Positions 26,932 through 35,127 of a stretch of 64,000 bases of DNA are shown in pieces (position 1 is the first letter of the stretch; every line of letters starts with the position of its first letter). A model generated the notes under the pieces. That model saw only the letters and a list, made by a program, of their open reading frames with translations, ran no database searches and had not been told where the DNA came from. The position numbers and the translations under genes were made by a program. The DNA comes from an uncultured Chlorobiaceae bacterium (lineage in GTDB: Bacteria > Bacteroidota > Chlorobiia > Chlorobiales > Chlorobiaceae). Location: contig CAIMPI010000011.1 of NCBI GenBank assembly GCA_903843305.1, positions 1 to 64,000 of the forward strand, written 5' to 3'.

Positions 26932-27279
26932 ATGAAATTCTGCAATTCCCTTAGGATCTTTATTTTATCATTTGTTTTTTGTTGTGCCCTGTCAGGGTGC
27001 AGTGAAAAAAAATCTTCTGTACTTGATAAGGATGATATCCGTATTGCAGGATTTTATTGTGATTATCTTCTTCTGTCAGGAGTGGAGTCTGATAATGGAG
27101 GCGTTGAACTTGCCGTGATAGATTCGGTTGATCTCAATGAACTTCTTGTACGTCACGCACTGACTCGTGAGAGTATGCAGCGCAAGATGGAAGCCTATAA
27201 AAGGAATCCTGAACTCTGGAGATTGGTACTTGAGCAGGTTCGGGCAAATATCCGCAAAAAAGCAGCTACAGCTCAATGA
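26932..27279 (+). CDS. Small lipoprotein of unknown function
   Basis: 115 residues with a signal peptide and lipobox (ALSGC, Cys about residue 24). The mature part is helical and charged, with LNELLVRHALTRESMQRKM in the middle and VRANIRKKAA at the end. Its stop overlaps the coaE start (ATGA, 4 bases), so it is translationally coupled to coaE. The layout is similar to DUF4296 lipoproteins, but I cannot confirm that. Confidence 0.72.
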   Translation: MKFCNSLRIFILSFVFCCALSGCSEKKSSVLDKDDIRIAGFYCDYLLLSGVESDNGGVELAVIDSVDLNELLVRHALTRESMQRKMEAYKRNPELWRLVLEQVRANIRKKAATAQ

Positions 27280-27923
27280 AGCGAACTTATCCTTTTCTTG
27301 TCGGCGTAACAGGTGGGCTTGGTAGCGGCAAATCAATGGTTTGCCATTTTCTTTCGGAGATGGGTTGCGCACTGTTTGAGTCTGATCGGGTGGCAAAAGA
27401 GCTTCAGCTTAACGATCCGGAAGTGATTGAGGGAATCACGGCACTTTTCGGATCAAAGGTTTATTCTTTCGATGTTTCCGGCACAATGGTTCTGGATCGA
27501 AAAAAAATAGCGGCAATGGTTTTTTCTTCTCCCGAAAAGCTTGAAGCGCTGAATAGGCTCATTCATCCCAGAGTTTATATTCAATTTCGCAAGGCGGTGC
27601 TTGAGGCTGAAAAACGAGGGACAAAGATTCTGGTTAAGGAAGCTGCAATTCTTTTTGAGTCGGGCGGAAATGAAGGGCTTGATGCTGTGGTTGTTGTAGC
27701 GTCTGATGTGCAAAAGCGGATTGAAAGGGCTGTATTGAAGGGCATGGGTACTCATGAAGAGATCGTGCTGCGTATTGCGACCCAGTGGCCTCAGGAAAAG
27801 TTGATTGCCCAGGCCGATTATGTGATTTTTAACAAAGGATCTCTTGTTGACTTGAAAAAAGAGACAGAGAACCTTTATTGCAAGCTGCTTGCTGCAGCGG
27901 TTTCAAGCTGCAATCCTCTCTGA
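27276..27923 (+). CDS. coaE: Dephospho-CoA kinase
   Basis: Last enzyme of coenzyme A synthesis, phosphorylating the 3'-hydroxyl of dephospho-CoA. The 215-residue product has the P-loop GVTGGLGSGKSMV (residues 10-22), ESDRVAKELQ, LIHPRVYIQF and KEAAILFESGG, all typical of CoaE. The start overlaps the upstream lipoprotein stop by 4 bases. It is convergent with tatC (13 bases between). Confidence 0.93.
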   Translation: MKRTYPFLVGVTGGLGSGKSMVCHFLSEMGCALFESDRVAKELQLNDPEVIEGITALFGSKVYSFDVSGTMVLDRKKIAAMVFSSPEKLEALNRLIHPRVYIQFRKAVLEAEKRGTKILVKEAAILFESGGNEGLDAVVVVASDVQKRIERAVLKGMGTHEEIVLRIATQWPQEKLIAQADYVIFNKGSLVDLKKETENLYCKLLAAAVSSCNPL

Positions 27924-27936
27924 GTTGTCTTGGCAA

Positions 27937-28755
27937 TCATTTGAGAGCAGCATTGTTGCGATTTACCTGTGCTGAAATCAGGATGCTGAGTTCATAGAGC
28001 AGAATCATCGGGAGCCCTATGATGAGCTGGGTTACAGCATCGGTTGAAGGGGTAACCACCGCAGCAACAATCATAAGAACAACAATGGCATGTTTGCGGT
28101 AAAACCTCATAAAAGCTGGTGTCAGGAGCCCTATTTTGGAAAGAATATAAGAGATAAAAGGAAGCTCGAAAACAAGTCCGGCGGTCAGAAGTGTGCCGAT
28201 AAAGAAGCTGACATAGTCCTGGACAGAGATGTTGTTCTTGATAAGGGTTGATCCGAAGCTGGCAAAAAACTGCAGAGAAACAGGCAGAAAGACAAAATAT
28301 CCGAAGGCTATGCCGGAAAAGAAGCAAAGGGAGATGAAGAGTATGGAAAATCGGCTGGCCTTGCGCTCATGTTCATGCAGTCCTGGAGCTACAAATTGCC
28401 ATATTTGCCAGGCGATGAACGGAAATGAGATAATGAATCCCGCAAAGAAGACAACCTGAAAGTAGAGAGAGAGCTGCCCGTAGGGAACAAGGTTTTGAAG
28501 TACCATGGATTGATTGCTTCGCTTGAGCGGTCCGATAAGGATCTCATTGACCAGGAAATCGGCATAAGTGGCACACAATGCTGTAACAATGAGCAGCGCT
28601 ATAACCGATTTGATGAGTCGTGATCGTATTTCATCAAGATGTCCTATGAAGTTCATCTCGTTTTCTGGTTCGGGTTCTGATTCTTGCGTCACAGTTTTCT
28701 GTGTGCTCTCATCGGGAAGTTGTAGCGATGTTGCTGATTCTGGTTCCTGGCTCAT
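27937..28755 (-). CDS. tatC: Sec-independent protein translocase TatC
   Basis: 272 residues with six membrane helices, the polytopic subunit that binds twin-arginine signal peptides. It has an acidic N-terminal extension of about 35 residues, then MNFIGHLDEIRSRL (the conserved HL-E-R start), FQVVFFAGFIISFPFIAWQI and FELPFISYIL. tatA is not adjacent but lies at 45797. The gene is divergent from the polyprenyl synthase gene. Confidence 0.94.
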   Translation of the reverse strand: MSQEPESATSLQLPDESTQKTVTQESEPEPENEMNFIGHLDEIRSRLIKSVIALLIVTALCATYADFLVNEILIGPLKRSNQSMVLQNLVPYGQLSLYFQVVFFAGFIISFPFIAWQIWQFVAPGLHEHERKASRFSILFISLCFFSGIAFGYFVFLPVSLQFFASFGSTLIKNNISVQDYVSFFIGTLLTAGLVFELPFISYILSKIGLLTPAFMRFYRKHAIVVLMIVAAVVTPSTDAVTQLIIGLPMILLYELSILISAQVNRNNAALK

Positions 28756-28923
28756 GAGTTCAGTTCAGGATGAAACAAAAAGGGTGTTCCCGGGATGCTG
28801 TCGTTGCGTTGGCTTGCTCTGGAACTTTGATAATAATCGCAAAACATAGTAACAAAGATGCACGTAGGCAAGAAAATGTTTTAAAGGCCTCATCGTATTG
28901 ACCATTTTTTTTGCTCCCTGAAA

Positions 28924-28932
28924 TGTTATACT
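28924..28932 (+). promoter_or_regulatory. Possible extended -10 promoter for the polyprenyl synthase gene
   Basis: TGTTATACT at 28924-28932 is an extended -10 element about 46 bases before the start codon in the divergent tatC/synthase gap. A TTGACC at 28898 is too far upstream (23 bases) for a standard -35. Confidence 0.35.
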
Positions 28933-28977
28933 TTAAGTCGTTTAATGAAGCTTATTATGTAAAAGTCCGGGGAATTG

Positions 28978-29952
28978 GTGAATATCAAGGATGTTACTGC
29001 ATCGGTAGCCGATGAAATTGTGATATTTCAGCAGAAGTACAAACAGGTGCTTTATGCCCGAAATACACTGGTTGACAAGGTTTCCCGCTATGTGCTCAAA
29101 CAGCAGGGAAAGCAGATTCGTCCTGCCATGGTTCTGCTTTCCGCTCAGTTGTGTGGTGGCGTGAATGACGCAAGTTATCGGGCGGCCATAATGGTTGAAC
29201 TGCTGCATTCGGCGACACTGATTCATGATGATGTCGTGGATGGTGCTGAAATGAGACGGGGCCTGCCATCGATTAATGCTTTGTGGAAAAATAAGATATC
29301 GGTACTGATGGGCGATTATCTTCTTTCCAGGGGTCTCCTCTATTCTCTCGAACACAAAGACTACGGCTTTCTCCATCTGGTTTCGGAAGCGGTTCGCCGG
29401 ATGAGTGAAGGGGAGATTCTTCAGATACAGAAGACCCGCAGTCTTGACATTTCAGAAGAGGATTATCTGAGTGTTATTTCAGACAAGACGGCTTCGCTGA
29501 TCTCTTCCTCCTGTGCTATGGGTGCTATGAGTGCTACCTCCGATGAGGGCAGAATTGCCGCTCTGAAAAGTTATGGCGAGTATTTAGGTCTTGCTTTCCA
29601 GATACGTGATGATCTGCTTGACTATACGGGAGATTCAAAAAAAACAGGCAAGCAGATGGGCATCGATATCAAGGACAAGAAGATAACACTTCCCCTGATT
29701 TATGCACTTCGTAATGCTCCGTTATCCGAGCAGAAGATGATCCGTTCTATTTTGAAGAGCTCCCGTAAAAGGGCAGTGAAAAGTGCTGAGGTGATATCGT
29801 TCGTTACAGGTAAAGGTGGTCTCGACTATGCATCTGAAGTTGCTGAAGGGCTTGCGGCAAAAGCTGTGGCATCAATCAGCTCTTTTCCTGATGGCTCGGC
29901 CAAAACCTCATTATTGAGGCTTGTGGATTTTGTTATGGTCAGACAGTATTAG
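28978..29952 (+). CDS. Long-chain polyprenyl diphosphate synthase
   Basis: 324-residue trans-prenyltransferase that makes the isoprenoid tail of quinones (menaquinone/chlorobiumquinone) or related lipids. The first Asp-rich motif lies in LIHDDVVDGAEMRRG (about residues 82-96), the second in FQIRDDLLDYTGD (about 209-221). QQGKQIRPAMVLLSAQL is the usual N-terminal block. The GTG at 28978 is preferred over the TTG three bases earlier because GGGGA is 5 bases upstream. Chain length cannot be read from the sequence alone. Confidence 0.9.
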   Translation: MNIKDVTASVADEIVIFQQKYKQVLYARNTLVDKVSRYVLKQQGKQIRPAMVLLSAQLCGGVNDASYRAAIMVELLHSATLIHDDVVDGAEMRRGLPSINALWKNKISVLMGDYLLSRGLLYSLEHKDYGFLHLVSEAVRRMSEGEILQIQKTRSLDISEEDYLSVISDKTASLISSSCAMGAMSATSDEGRIAALKSYGEYLGLAFQIRDDLLDYTGDSKKTGKQMGIDIKDKKITLPLIYALRNAPLSEQKMIRSILKSSRKRAVKSAEVISFVTGKGGLDYASEVAEGLAAKAVASISSFPDGSAKTSLLRLVDFVMVRQY

Positions 29953-30011
29953 ATTCCCTTGTTCCGATATAAAGGTGTTTTCATTGAATCGAAATAATTG
30001 TTACAGAAGAG

Positions 30012-30743
30012 ATGAAAAAAGCAGGCGTGATTTTTCTTATACTTTTGGGGTTTGTACTGCTGTTCGACAAATTGCTTATGCCCTTGTATATTTCACAGGG
30101 AAGCGTCAAGGTGGTTCCGGATGTGACCAAAATGGACTATGACGATGCTGCGCAGAAATTGCGGTGGGCAGGATTCGAGGCTATAAAAAGCTATCATGTC
30201 AGATACCTCAGCAATGTTGATTCCAATATTGTGATTTCCCAAACGCCCCAGGCAGGAATGGAGGTCAAGCCAGGCAGAAACGTTTATATTGTGGTCAACC
30301 GGCGGGAAAAGCCAAATGTTCCGATGCCTGAGCTTGTAGGGAGACCGGAATTTGATGCTCGTCAGGCGGCTGCCCGTATGGATATAGTCCTTAATAGTGT
30401 ACAGGTCAGTACTGTTAATAAACCTGAAGAGGACGGACGGGTGCTGAGCCAGTCAATTCCTCCGCAGACCATGGTGAAGTCAGGCACTTCTGCTTCTATT
30501 ATGGTTGGAAGGTATGAGGCGCCGATTGCAGGCGCCAAAAAAATAGCTCTGCCCAATGTTCTCGGTATGTCACTTGCACAGGCCAAACAGGTTATTACAG
30601 ATGCAGGTCTTGAAATAGGAAAGGTCACAACTGAATATTCTGTACTTCTCGTACCCAATACTGTAATCAAGCAAAAGCCTGCAGTTGGTTCTTTTATCGC
30701 TACCGACCAGCCGATTGAACTGACGGTGGTAACGGCAGAGTAG
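30012..30743 (+). CDS. PASTA-domain membrane protein
   Basis: 243 residues: one N-terminal membrane anchor (residues 5-25) and three PASTA repeats outside (about 35-95, 100-165 and 175-243), recognisable from VVPDVTKMDYDDAAQKL, VPMPELVGRPEFDARQAA and LPNVLGMSLAQAKQVI. Each unit ends with the usual VxVxxG-like strand. PASTA domains bind peptidoglycan or muropeptides; here there is no kinase or PBP domain attached, which is common in Bacteroidetes/Chlorobi. It follows the polyprenyl synthase by 59 bases. Confidence 0.88.
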   Translation: MKKAGVIFLILLGFVLLFDKLLMPLYISQGSVKVVPDVTKMDYDDAAQKLRWAGFEAIKSYHVRYLSNVDSNIVISQTPQAGMEVKPGRNVYIVVNRREKPNVPMPELVGRPEFDARQAAARMDIVLNSVQVSTVNKPEEDGRVLSQSIPPQTMVKSGTSASIMVGRYEAPIAGAKKIALPNVLGMSLAQAKQVITDAGLEIGKVTTEYSVLLVPNTVIKQKPAVGSFIATDQPIELTVVTAE

Positions 30744-30749
30744 TCCCTG

Positions 30750-30923
30750 TTATCTGTAGTTGGTGTTTTTATACTCGTCGCGCAGATCCTTTATGCCAGT
30801 TGTTCTGTCGTTGCCGTCACTGATAAGTCCGAAATACTCAAGAATAATCCTTACAACCAGCCAGAGTCCAGCTAAAAGAATTGACAATGATCCCCAGATA
30901 GTGGTGATGCTTTTTTTTACCAT
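30750..30923 (-). CDS. Small single-span membrane protein, 57 aa
   Basis: The ATG at 30923 opens a 57-residue frame: MVKKSITTIWGSLSILLAGL, a hydrophobic segment through residue 35, then a polar tail ending DLRDEYKNTNYR. Composition and one clear membrane helix make it a credible small gene. No Shine-Dalgarno is seen. It is convergent with the PASTA gene. Confidence 0.5.
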   Translation of the reverse strand: MVKKSITTIWGSLSILLAGLWLVVRIILEYFGLISDGNDRTTGIKDLRDEYKNTNYR

Positions 30924-30940
30924 AGGAGGTTGTGATAATC

Positions 30941-30974
30941 AGACAAAAAGGCCATTCTTCAAGGGAATGGCCTT
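30941..30974 (-). terminator. Intrinsic terminator of the DUF2934 gene
   Basis: A perfect 10-bp stem (30948-30957 with 30965-30974) followed on the minus strand by TTTT-rich sequence, 26 bases beyond the DUF2934 stop at 31000. It may also limit read-through into the small membrane-protein gene at 30923. Confidence 0.8.
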
Positions 30975-30999
30975 GCAAAAAAATAAAAGCTACGTCGGT

Positions 31000-31200
31000 T
31001 CAGTCGGTAACGGTTCCTTCCGCCTCTAACCAGTCCTCAAAATCTGACCCGTGGGTTTTTCCCCGTTCTTCCCACCGATAGTATGCAGCAAGCCTGACCT
31101 CCTCTTCACGCATTTCAGGTGTTTGTGCAGCCTTGGTTTTCTTGCTTTTTGTTGCTGGAGTTTTTTTCTTACTCTCTTTATCCGTTGTGATTTTAGCCAT
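31000..31200 (-). CDS. DUF2934-family small protein
   Basis: 66 residues: a Lys/Thr-rich N-terminus (about residues 1-28), then [20 protein letters not shown] and DWLEAE, the DUF2934 signature (R-x-A-Y-x-W-E-x-x-G...DW-x-A-E). Such proteins are short and cytoplasmic; the Lys-rich tail suggests nucleic-acid contact (inference). A smaller relative is at 50612-50770. It ends with a good intrinsic terminator. Confidence 0.82.
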   Translation of the reverse strand: MAKITTDKESKKKTPATKSKKTKAAQTPEMREEEVRLAAYYRWEERGKTHGSDFEDWLEAEGTVTD

Positions 31201-31267
31201 TTATTCGCTTATTTTATTATCAATACCATCTAACTTATGGAAGTTTATAAAATAAAAAAATAGTGCG

Positions 31268-32311
31268 TTACAGCAATCGTTTTCCGAGAGCGCTGAACGA
31301 AATGACAAGAAGGATGGTGAGCGCTTCGATTATCATGAAGATATCCTTTGGTATCCAGGCGTTGACCGTCAGTCCTCCGTATTCAAGGCATCCGAAAAAA
31401 AACGCCGAGAGGAAAATCCACAACGGATGAGCGCCAGCGAGCAGAGCCACTGCGATGCCTGTAAAGCCGATTCCACCTGTCATTCCTGACTCATAATAGT
31501 GTTTATAGCCGAGCACAATGTTTGCCGCTCCAAGCCCTGCAGCAGCTCCACCGAGGCTCATGGCGGTGATACTGTGCATTCCCGCATTGATTCCTCCATA
31601 CCGTGCAGCCTCAGGTTGGAGGCCCGCAGCCCTCATTTCGTAGCCGAACCTCGAATAATAAAGGAGAACCCAGAAGAGCAGCGCCACGCCGACCGTCAGA
31701 ATTGTGCTGAGATTGGCAGGAGAGTTGGTGAACCATCCTGTGACAGAGCCATAGGTCGGTATCATGGCGTTATCCGTAATTTGGGCAGTATGAACCGTCG
31801 ATGGAATCGCAAAATGGTAAGTCAGCAAATATCCGGTAATACCTTGGGCAATGAAATTCAGCATGATGGTTGCGATAACCTCATTGACGCCAAAGCGTAC
31901 CTTGAGCACTCCAGCCAGCAGTGCCCAGCCAGCTCCTGCGGCCATTGCTGAAAGAATGCAGAGCGGGATAGCAATAAGGGATGTGAGACTCGCTGGAAGT
32001 ATGGCGCCGGTCATTGCAGCGGCGAATGCTCCCATAAGAAGCTGCCCTTCGGCCCCGATGTTGAAAAGCCTGACCTGAAAAGGAATTGCAACGGCAAGCC
32101 CCACAAGCACAAGCGTTGTCATCCTGAATACTACCTGCCCGATTCCGTAGGGTGTACCGAGTGTTGCATGCAACATTTTCTGAAAAATCATGAGCGGATC
32201 ACAGCCTGCCAGAGCAATGATCAGACTGCTGACGGCGAGCGCAGAGAGAAGAGAGAAAAAGGGTATGAGAAGCCGGAGATTTTTTGAATTCATGGTATTC
32301 AGGTTGTTCAC
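31268..32311 (-). CDS. Nucleoside/sugar-type ABC transporter permease
   Basis: 347 residues with eight to ten membrane helices of the BPD_transp_2 family. FNIGAEGQLLMGAFAA and FGVNEVIATIMLNFIAQ are hallmarks of the BmpA-associated (nucleoside) importers such as YufP. The GTG at 32311 overlaps the upstream ATPase stop by 4 bases; an ATG 18 bases later is also possible. The usual second permease and the BMP-type binding lipoprotein are absent from the window on this side. Confidence 0.88.
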   Translation of the reverse strand: MNNLNTMNSKNLRLLIPFFSLLSALAVSSLIIALAGCDPLMIFQKMLHATLGTPYGIGQVVFRMTTLVLVGLAVAIPFQVRLFNIGAEGQLLMGAFAAAMTGAILPASLTSLIAIPLCILSAMAAGAGWALLAGVLKVRFGVNEVIATIMLNFIAQGITGYLLTYHFAIPSTVHTAQITDNAMIPTYGSVTGWFTNSPANLSTILTVGVALLFWVLLYYSRFGYEMRAAGLQPEAARYGGINAGMHSITAMSLGGAAAGLGAANIVLGYKHYYESGMTGGIGFTGIAVALLAGAHPLWIFLSAFFFGCLEYGGLTVNAWIPKDIFMIIEALTILLVISFSALGKRLL

Positions 32312-33849
32312 GTGATATGAAGACCAATCTCTTTTTCGAACTCATGTTCTGCCTCTCTCTTGAGTGCGACCTCCTCCTGACTGAATTCGTGTCGGATTGA
32401 ACCCTTGTAGAGGCAGCCGATACGCGTTGAAAGCGCAATGATCTCTTCCAGTTCAGAGGAGACAAGAAGAATTGCCATACCGCTTTTGCGAGCCTCGATA
32501 ATCTTTTTATGGATGGTCTCAATTGCGCCGATATCAACACCTCTGGTAGGTTGGGCAAGAATAAGCAGGGAGATACTTGGTCGGTTTAGTTCCCGGGCAA
32601 GAACGACCTTCTGCTGGTTGCCTCCCGAGAGGGCGCTGAGGGGTTGGCGGTCTGGTGAGGTGCACCTGATATCATATTCTGAGATCATCGCTTCAGTATA
32701 ACTCTTTATGGTGCGGTTGTTAAACCCCATACCCTGGTGAAAAGAGTGCTCCCGATGCCTGCCGAACAGCAGATTTTCAGAGATGGTGTAGTCAAGGATA
32801 ACCGCATGTCGGAGACGGTTTTCAGGAGTGTGGGAGACGCCCATAAGCGCGATCTCTGCCGGTTTTTTCCCGATGATCGAACGCCCTTTGAGTGTTGCGT
32901 CACCCGAGATGACGCTTCCCTCGGCCGCAAGCCCCCAGAGCGCCTGCAAAAGTTCGCTCTGCCCATTTCCTTCAACTCCTGCAATCCCGTAGATCTCTCC
33001 GGCCCTGACATTCAGGGTGAGGTCATGAAGCCTCTCTTCGCCTTTCGGGGTGCGAAAACTGAGCTTGTTGATGTTAAGAATGGTTTCTCCAGGCGAAGGT
33101 AAGGGATTGGTAACCCGTAACAGCACACTGCGTCCCACCATCATCCGGGCAAGTTCCGGCTTGGTCACAGAGGCGGCAGGTACAGTGCCGACAATTTCCC
33201 CTTTTCTCATAACGCTGACGGTGTCGGCTACAGCCAGTACCTCATCCAGTTTATGGGTAATAAGGATAACGGTTTTTCCCTTGTCGCGGAGCGATCGGAG
33301 CGTAGCAAAAAGCATGTCCGTTTCAGAGGGTGTGAGTACGGCAGTTGGTTCATCAAAAATCATGATGGATGCCTGACGGAACAGGAGCTTGAGAATTTCA
33401 ACCCGTTGCTGTTCGCCAATGCTGAGGCTTGCAACCGGAGCGTCAGGGTCTACGGCCAGCCCGTAGGCTTCGGCTTCTTTCCGGATAAGAGCTTTAGCCT
33501 TTTCCAGGGGGAGAGGTCCAAAAAGCCAGGCCTGTTCATGGCCGAGAATGATGTTTTCCGCAACCGAGAGTTCCTGGACAAGCATAAAGTGCTGATGAAC
33601 CATCCCTATACCAGCCTTGATGGCATCCCGTGGAGAGGTGAAGTGGGCAGGTTTACCTTGTATGACAACCTCGCCCGACGTAGGCTGGTGCATTCCGTAG
33701 ATGATTTTTGTCAACGTACTTTTTCCGGCCCCGTTTTCACCGACAAGCGCATGAATGGTGCCCTCTTCGACAGAAAGCGAGATATTGCTGTTTGCGGCAA
33801 AGCTTCCAAACCTTTTTGAAACACCGCTCAAACGGACGGCAATACCCAT
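32308..33849 (-). CDS. Nucleoside/sugar-type ABC transporter ATPase (two ABC domains)
   Basis: 513 residues with two fused ABC modules. The first has Walker A GENGAGKSTL (about residues 36-45), GMVHQHFMLV, SIGEQQRVEI and IMIFDEPTAVL. The second has a degenerate Walker A (GVEGNGQSELL), LSGGNQQKVVLARE and LILAQPTRGVD. This matches the YufO/RbsA-like ATPases that drive nucleoside import. It starts 20 bases after the bchC stop and overlaps the permease gene, so it seems to be the middle gene of a bchC-ATPase-permease operon. Confidence 0.9.
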   Translation of the reverse strand: MGIAVRLSGVSKRFGSFAANSNISLSVEEGTIHALVGENGAGKSTLTKIIYGMHQPTSGEVVIQGKPAHFTSPRDAIKAGIGMVHQHFMLVQELSVAENIILGHEQAWLFGPLPLEKAKALIRKEAEAYGLAVDPDAPVASLSIGEQQRVEILKLLFRQASIMIFDEPTAVLTPSETDMLFATLRSLRDKGKTVILITHKLDEVLAVADTVSVMRKGEIVGTVPAASVTKPELARMMVGRSVLLRVTNPLPSPGETILNINKLSFRTPKGEERLHDLTLNVRAGEIYGIAGVEGNGQSELLQALWGLAAEGSVISGDATLKGRSIIGKKPAEIALMGVSHTPENRLRHAVILDYTISENLLFGRHREHSFHQGMGFNNRTIKSYTEAMISEYDIRCTSPDRQPLSALSGGNQQKVVLARELNRPSISLLILAQPTRGVDIGAIETIHKKIIEARKSGMAILLVSSELEEIIALSTRIGCLYKGSIRHEFSQEEVALKREAEHEFEKEIGLHIT

Positions 33850-33869
33850 AACATGAGGATTTTCAGTCG

Positions 33870-34832
33870 TTATACCCAGCTCAACACGGTTTTGATAGAT
33901 TCCTTGCCGTCAAGCGCTTTGCGATAAGCCAGTTCAAACTGTGAAACCGGATAGACACCGGTGAAGAATTTTTCGGTCTCAAGCCTTCCGCCCTCAAGCA
34001 GGGAGACGGCCTCTTTCAGGTTCGACAGAGTGGTTATACTGGAGCTGATGATCACCGGTTCCTTATGCTGTATCAGGCGGTAATCATAGGCCATAACCTC
34101 ATAATTGCCCATCAGCAGAACTATAGCTTGCTGCTTCATCAGGCGAGTGGCCTTTTCAACCATCAGGATTCTGCCGGTCGTTTCAATAATAAGATCGTAG
34201 GTATTGTTGAACTCCTCGGTGAAATCGTCAATATCGAGAGCAATATGTTCAGCATGGGAGAGCTGCCCCCTGATACTGAAAATTTCGACAGCATCCACAT
34301 GCTTGATGCCAAGCGAGTGAAGGTACTCCGACACCATGAGGCCGACCGAGCCGAGACCAAGCACAAGGACTTTCGACGAAGCCTCAAGAGGCACTTTGTC
34401 GATGGCGCTAACCGCGTAGGCAAGCAGGCCGGTGAGCAGATCGCGGTGGACAGGAGGACGGCCAAGAGCAAGAACATTCTGCCGCGATGTGGGAATGATC
34501 TCTGCATGGCAGCCAGCGTAGGGCTCAATTCCCAGCCAGCGATCCCCCTTGAAAACGTAGACAAAATCACCTGCTTGCAGATCGGTGACTCCTGAGCCGG
34601 TTTTGATAACCTGCCCAATAGCCTCACTGCCTGGCATGATCGGATAGGTGAAGACTCTGCTCGATACCGGTTTGTTAGTCAGAAGAAGCCGGTCAAATCC
34701 TGGAGTTATCGTGCTTGCAATAGTTTTGACCAGAACATCGTCAGGCTGATCGGCATGGTACGCAGCACTCTGCAATTTAAGCTTGTTGGCCTTCAGCAAA
34801 ACAATCGCTTGAGCTTCTCCCTTCATGGTCAT
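33870..34832 (-). CDS. bchC: BchC-type bacteriochlorophyllide a dehydrogenase
   Basis: Oxidises the 3-(1-hydroxyethyl) group of bacteriochlorophyllide a to the acetyl group, a late step in bacteriochlorophyll a synthesis. It is a 320-residue zinc-less MDR dehydrogenase: TYPIMPGSEAIGQVIKTGSG, the nucleotide-binding VLVLGLGSVGLMVSEYL (about residues 150-166), and the BchC-typical RPPVHRDLLTGLLAYAVSA. The start is placed at 34832 (another ATG at 34826) since family members begin near AIVLLKANKL; the frame is open to 34895. A related alcohol dehydrogenase cannot be wholly excluded. It is the clearest phototroph marker here. Confidence 0.82.
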   Translation of the reverse strand: MTMKGEAQAIVLLKANKLKLQSAAYHADQPDDVLVKTIASTITPGFDRLLLTNKPVSSRVFTYPIMPGSEAIGQVIKTGSGVTDLQAGDFVYVFKGDRWLGIEPYAGCHAEIIPTSRQNVLALGRPPVHRDLLTGLLAYAVSAIDKVPLEASSKVLVLGLGSVGLMVSEYLHSLGIKHVDAVEIFSIRGQLSHAEHIALDIDDFTEEFNNTYDLIIETTGRILMVEKATRLMKQQAIVLLMGNYEVMAYDYRLIQHKEPVIISSSITTLSNLKEAVSLLEGGRLETEKFFTGVYPVSQFELAYRKALDGKESIKTVLSWV

Positions 34833-35002
34833 TGGTGTGGTTACTTCGTGAATTTTTCTGGAGCGCAGAATACCAAAGCGCTTATCCTTTTGCATCCCTT
34901 GATGTTCTTGGGAAGATAAGGAAAAGAAGGAAGATAAACAGGGCAGGGAAATTTGAAAATGGAAATAAAAAGATTCAAGATATGAGGTGGTCTCCCATCT
35001 TA

Positions 35003-35041
35003 TTTCTTAAATCCCGTAAGGATGAAATATCGGTAGCAACC
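35003..35041 (+). repeat. Dispersed palindromic repeat, copy A
   Basis: 39 bases, about 82% identical to 50982-51020. The core ATCC-CGTAA-GGAT is an imperfect palindrome that is changed in a compensatory way in the other copy, and both end in GGTAGNAACC. The rest of the 34833-35127 gap has no gene that I can support. Confidence 0.6.
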
Positions 35042-35127
35042 AGCGTGGAGAGGCTGGAAATTTTTTTGCGGTAAAGCAATTTTATTGTCTCTTTGTCAAC
35101 CGTCCATTGTCCATTGAAAAAATGTCT

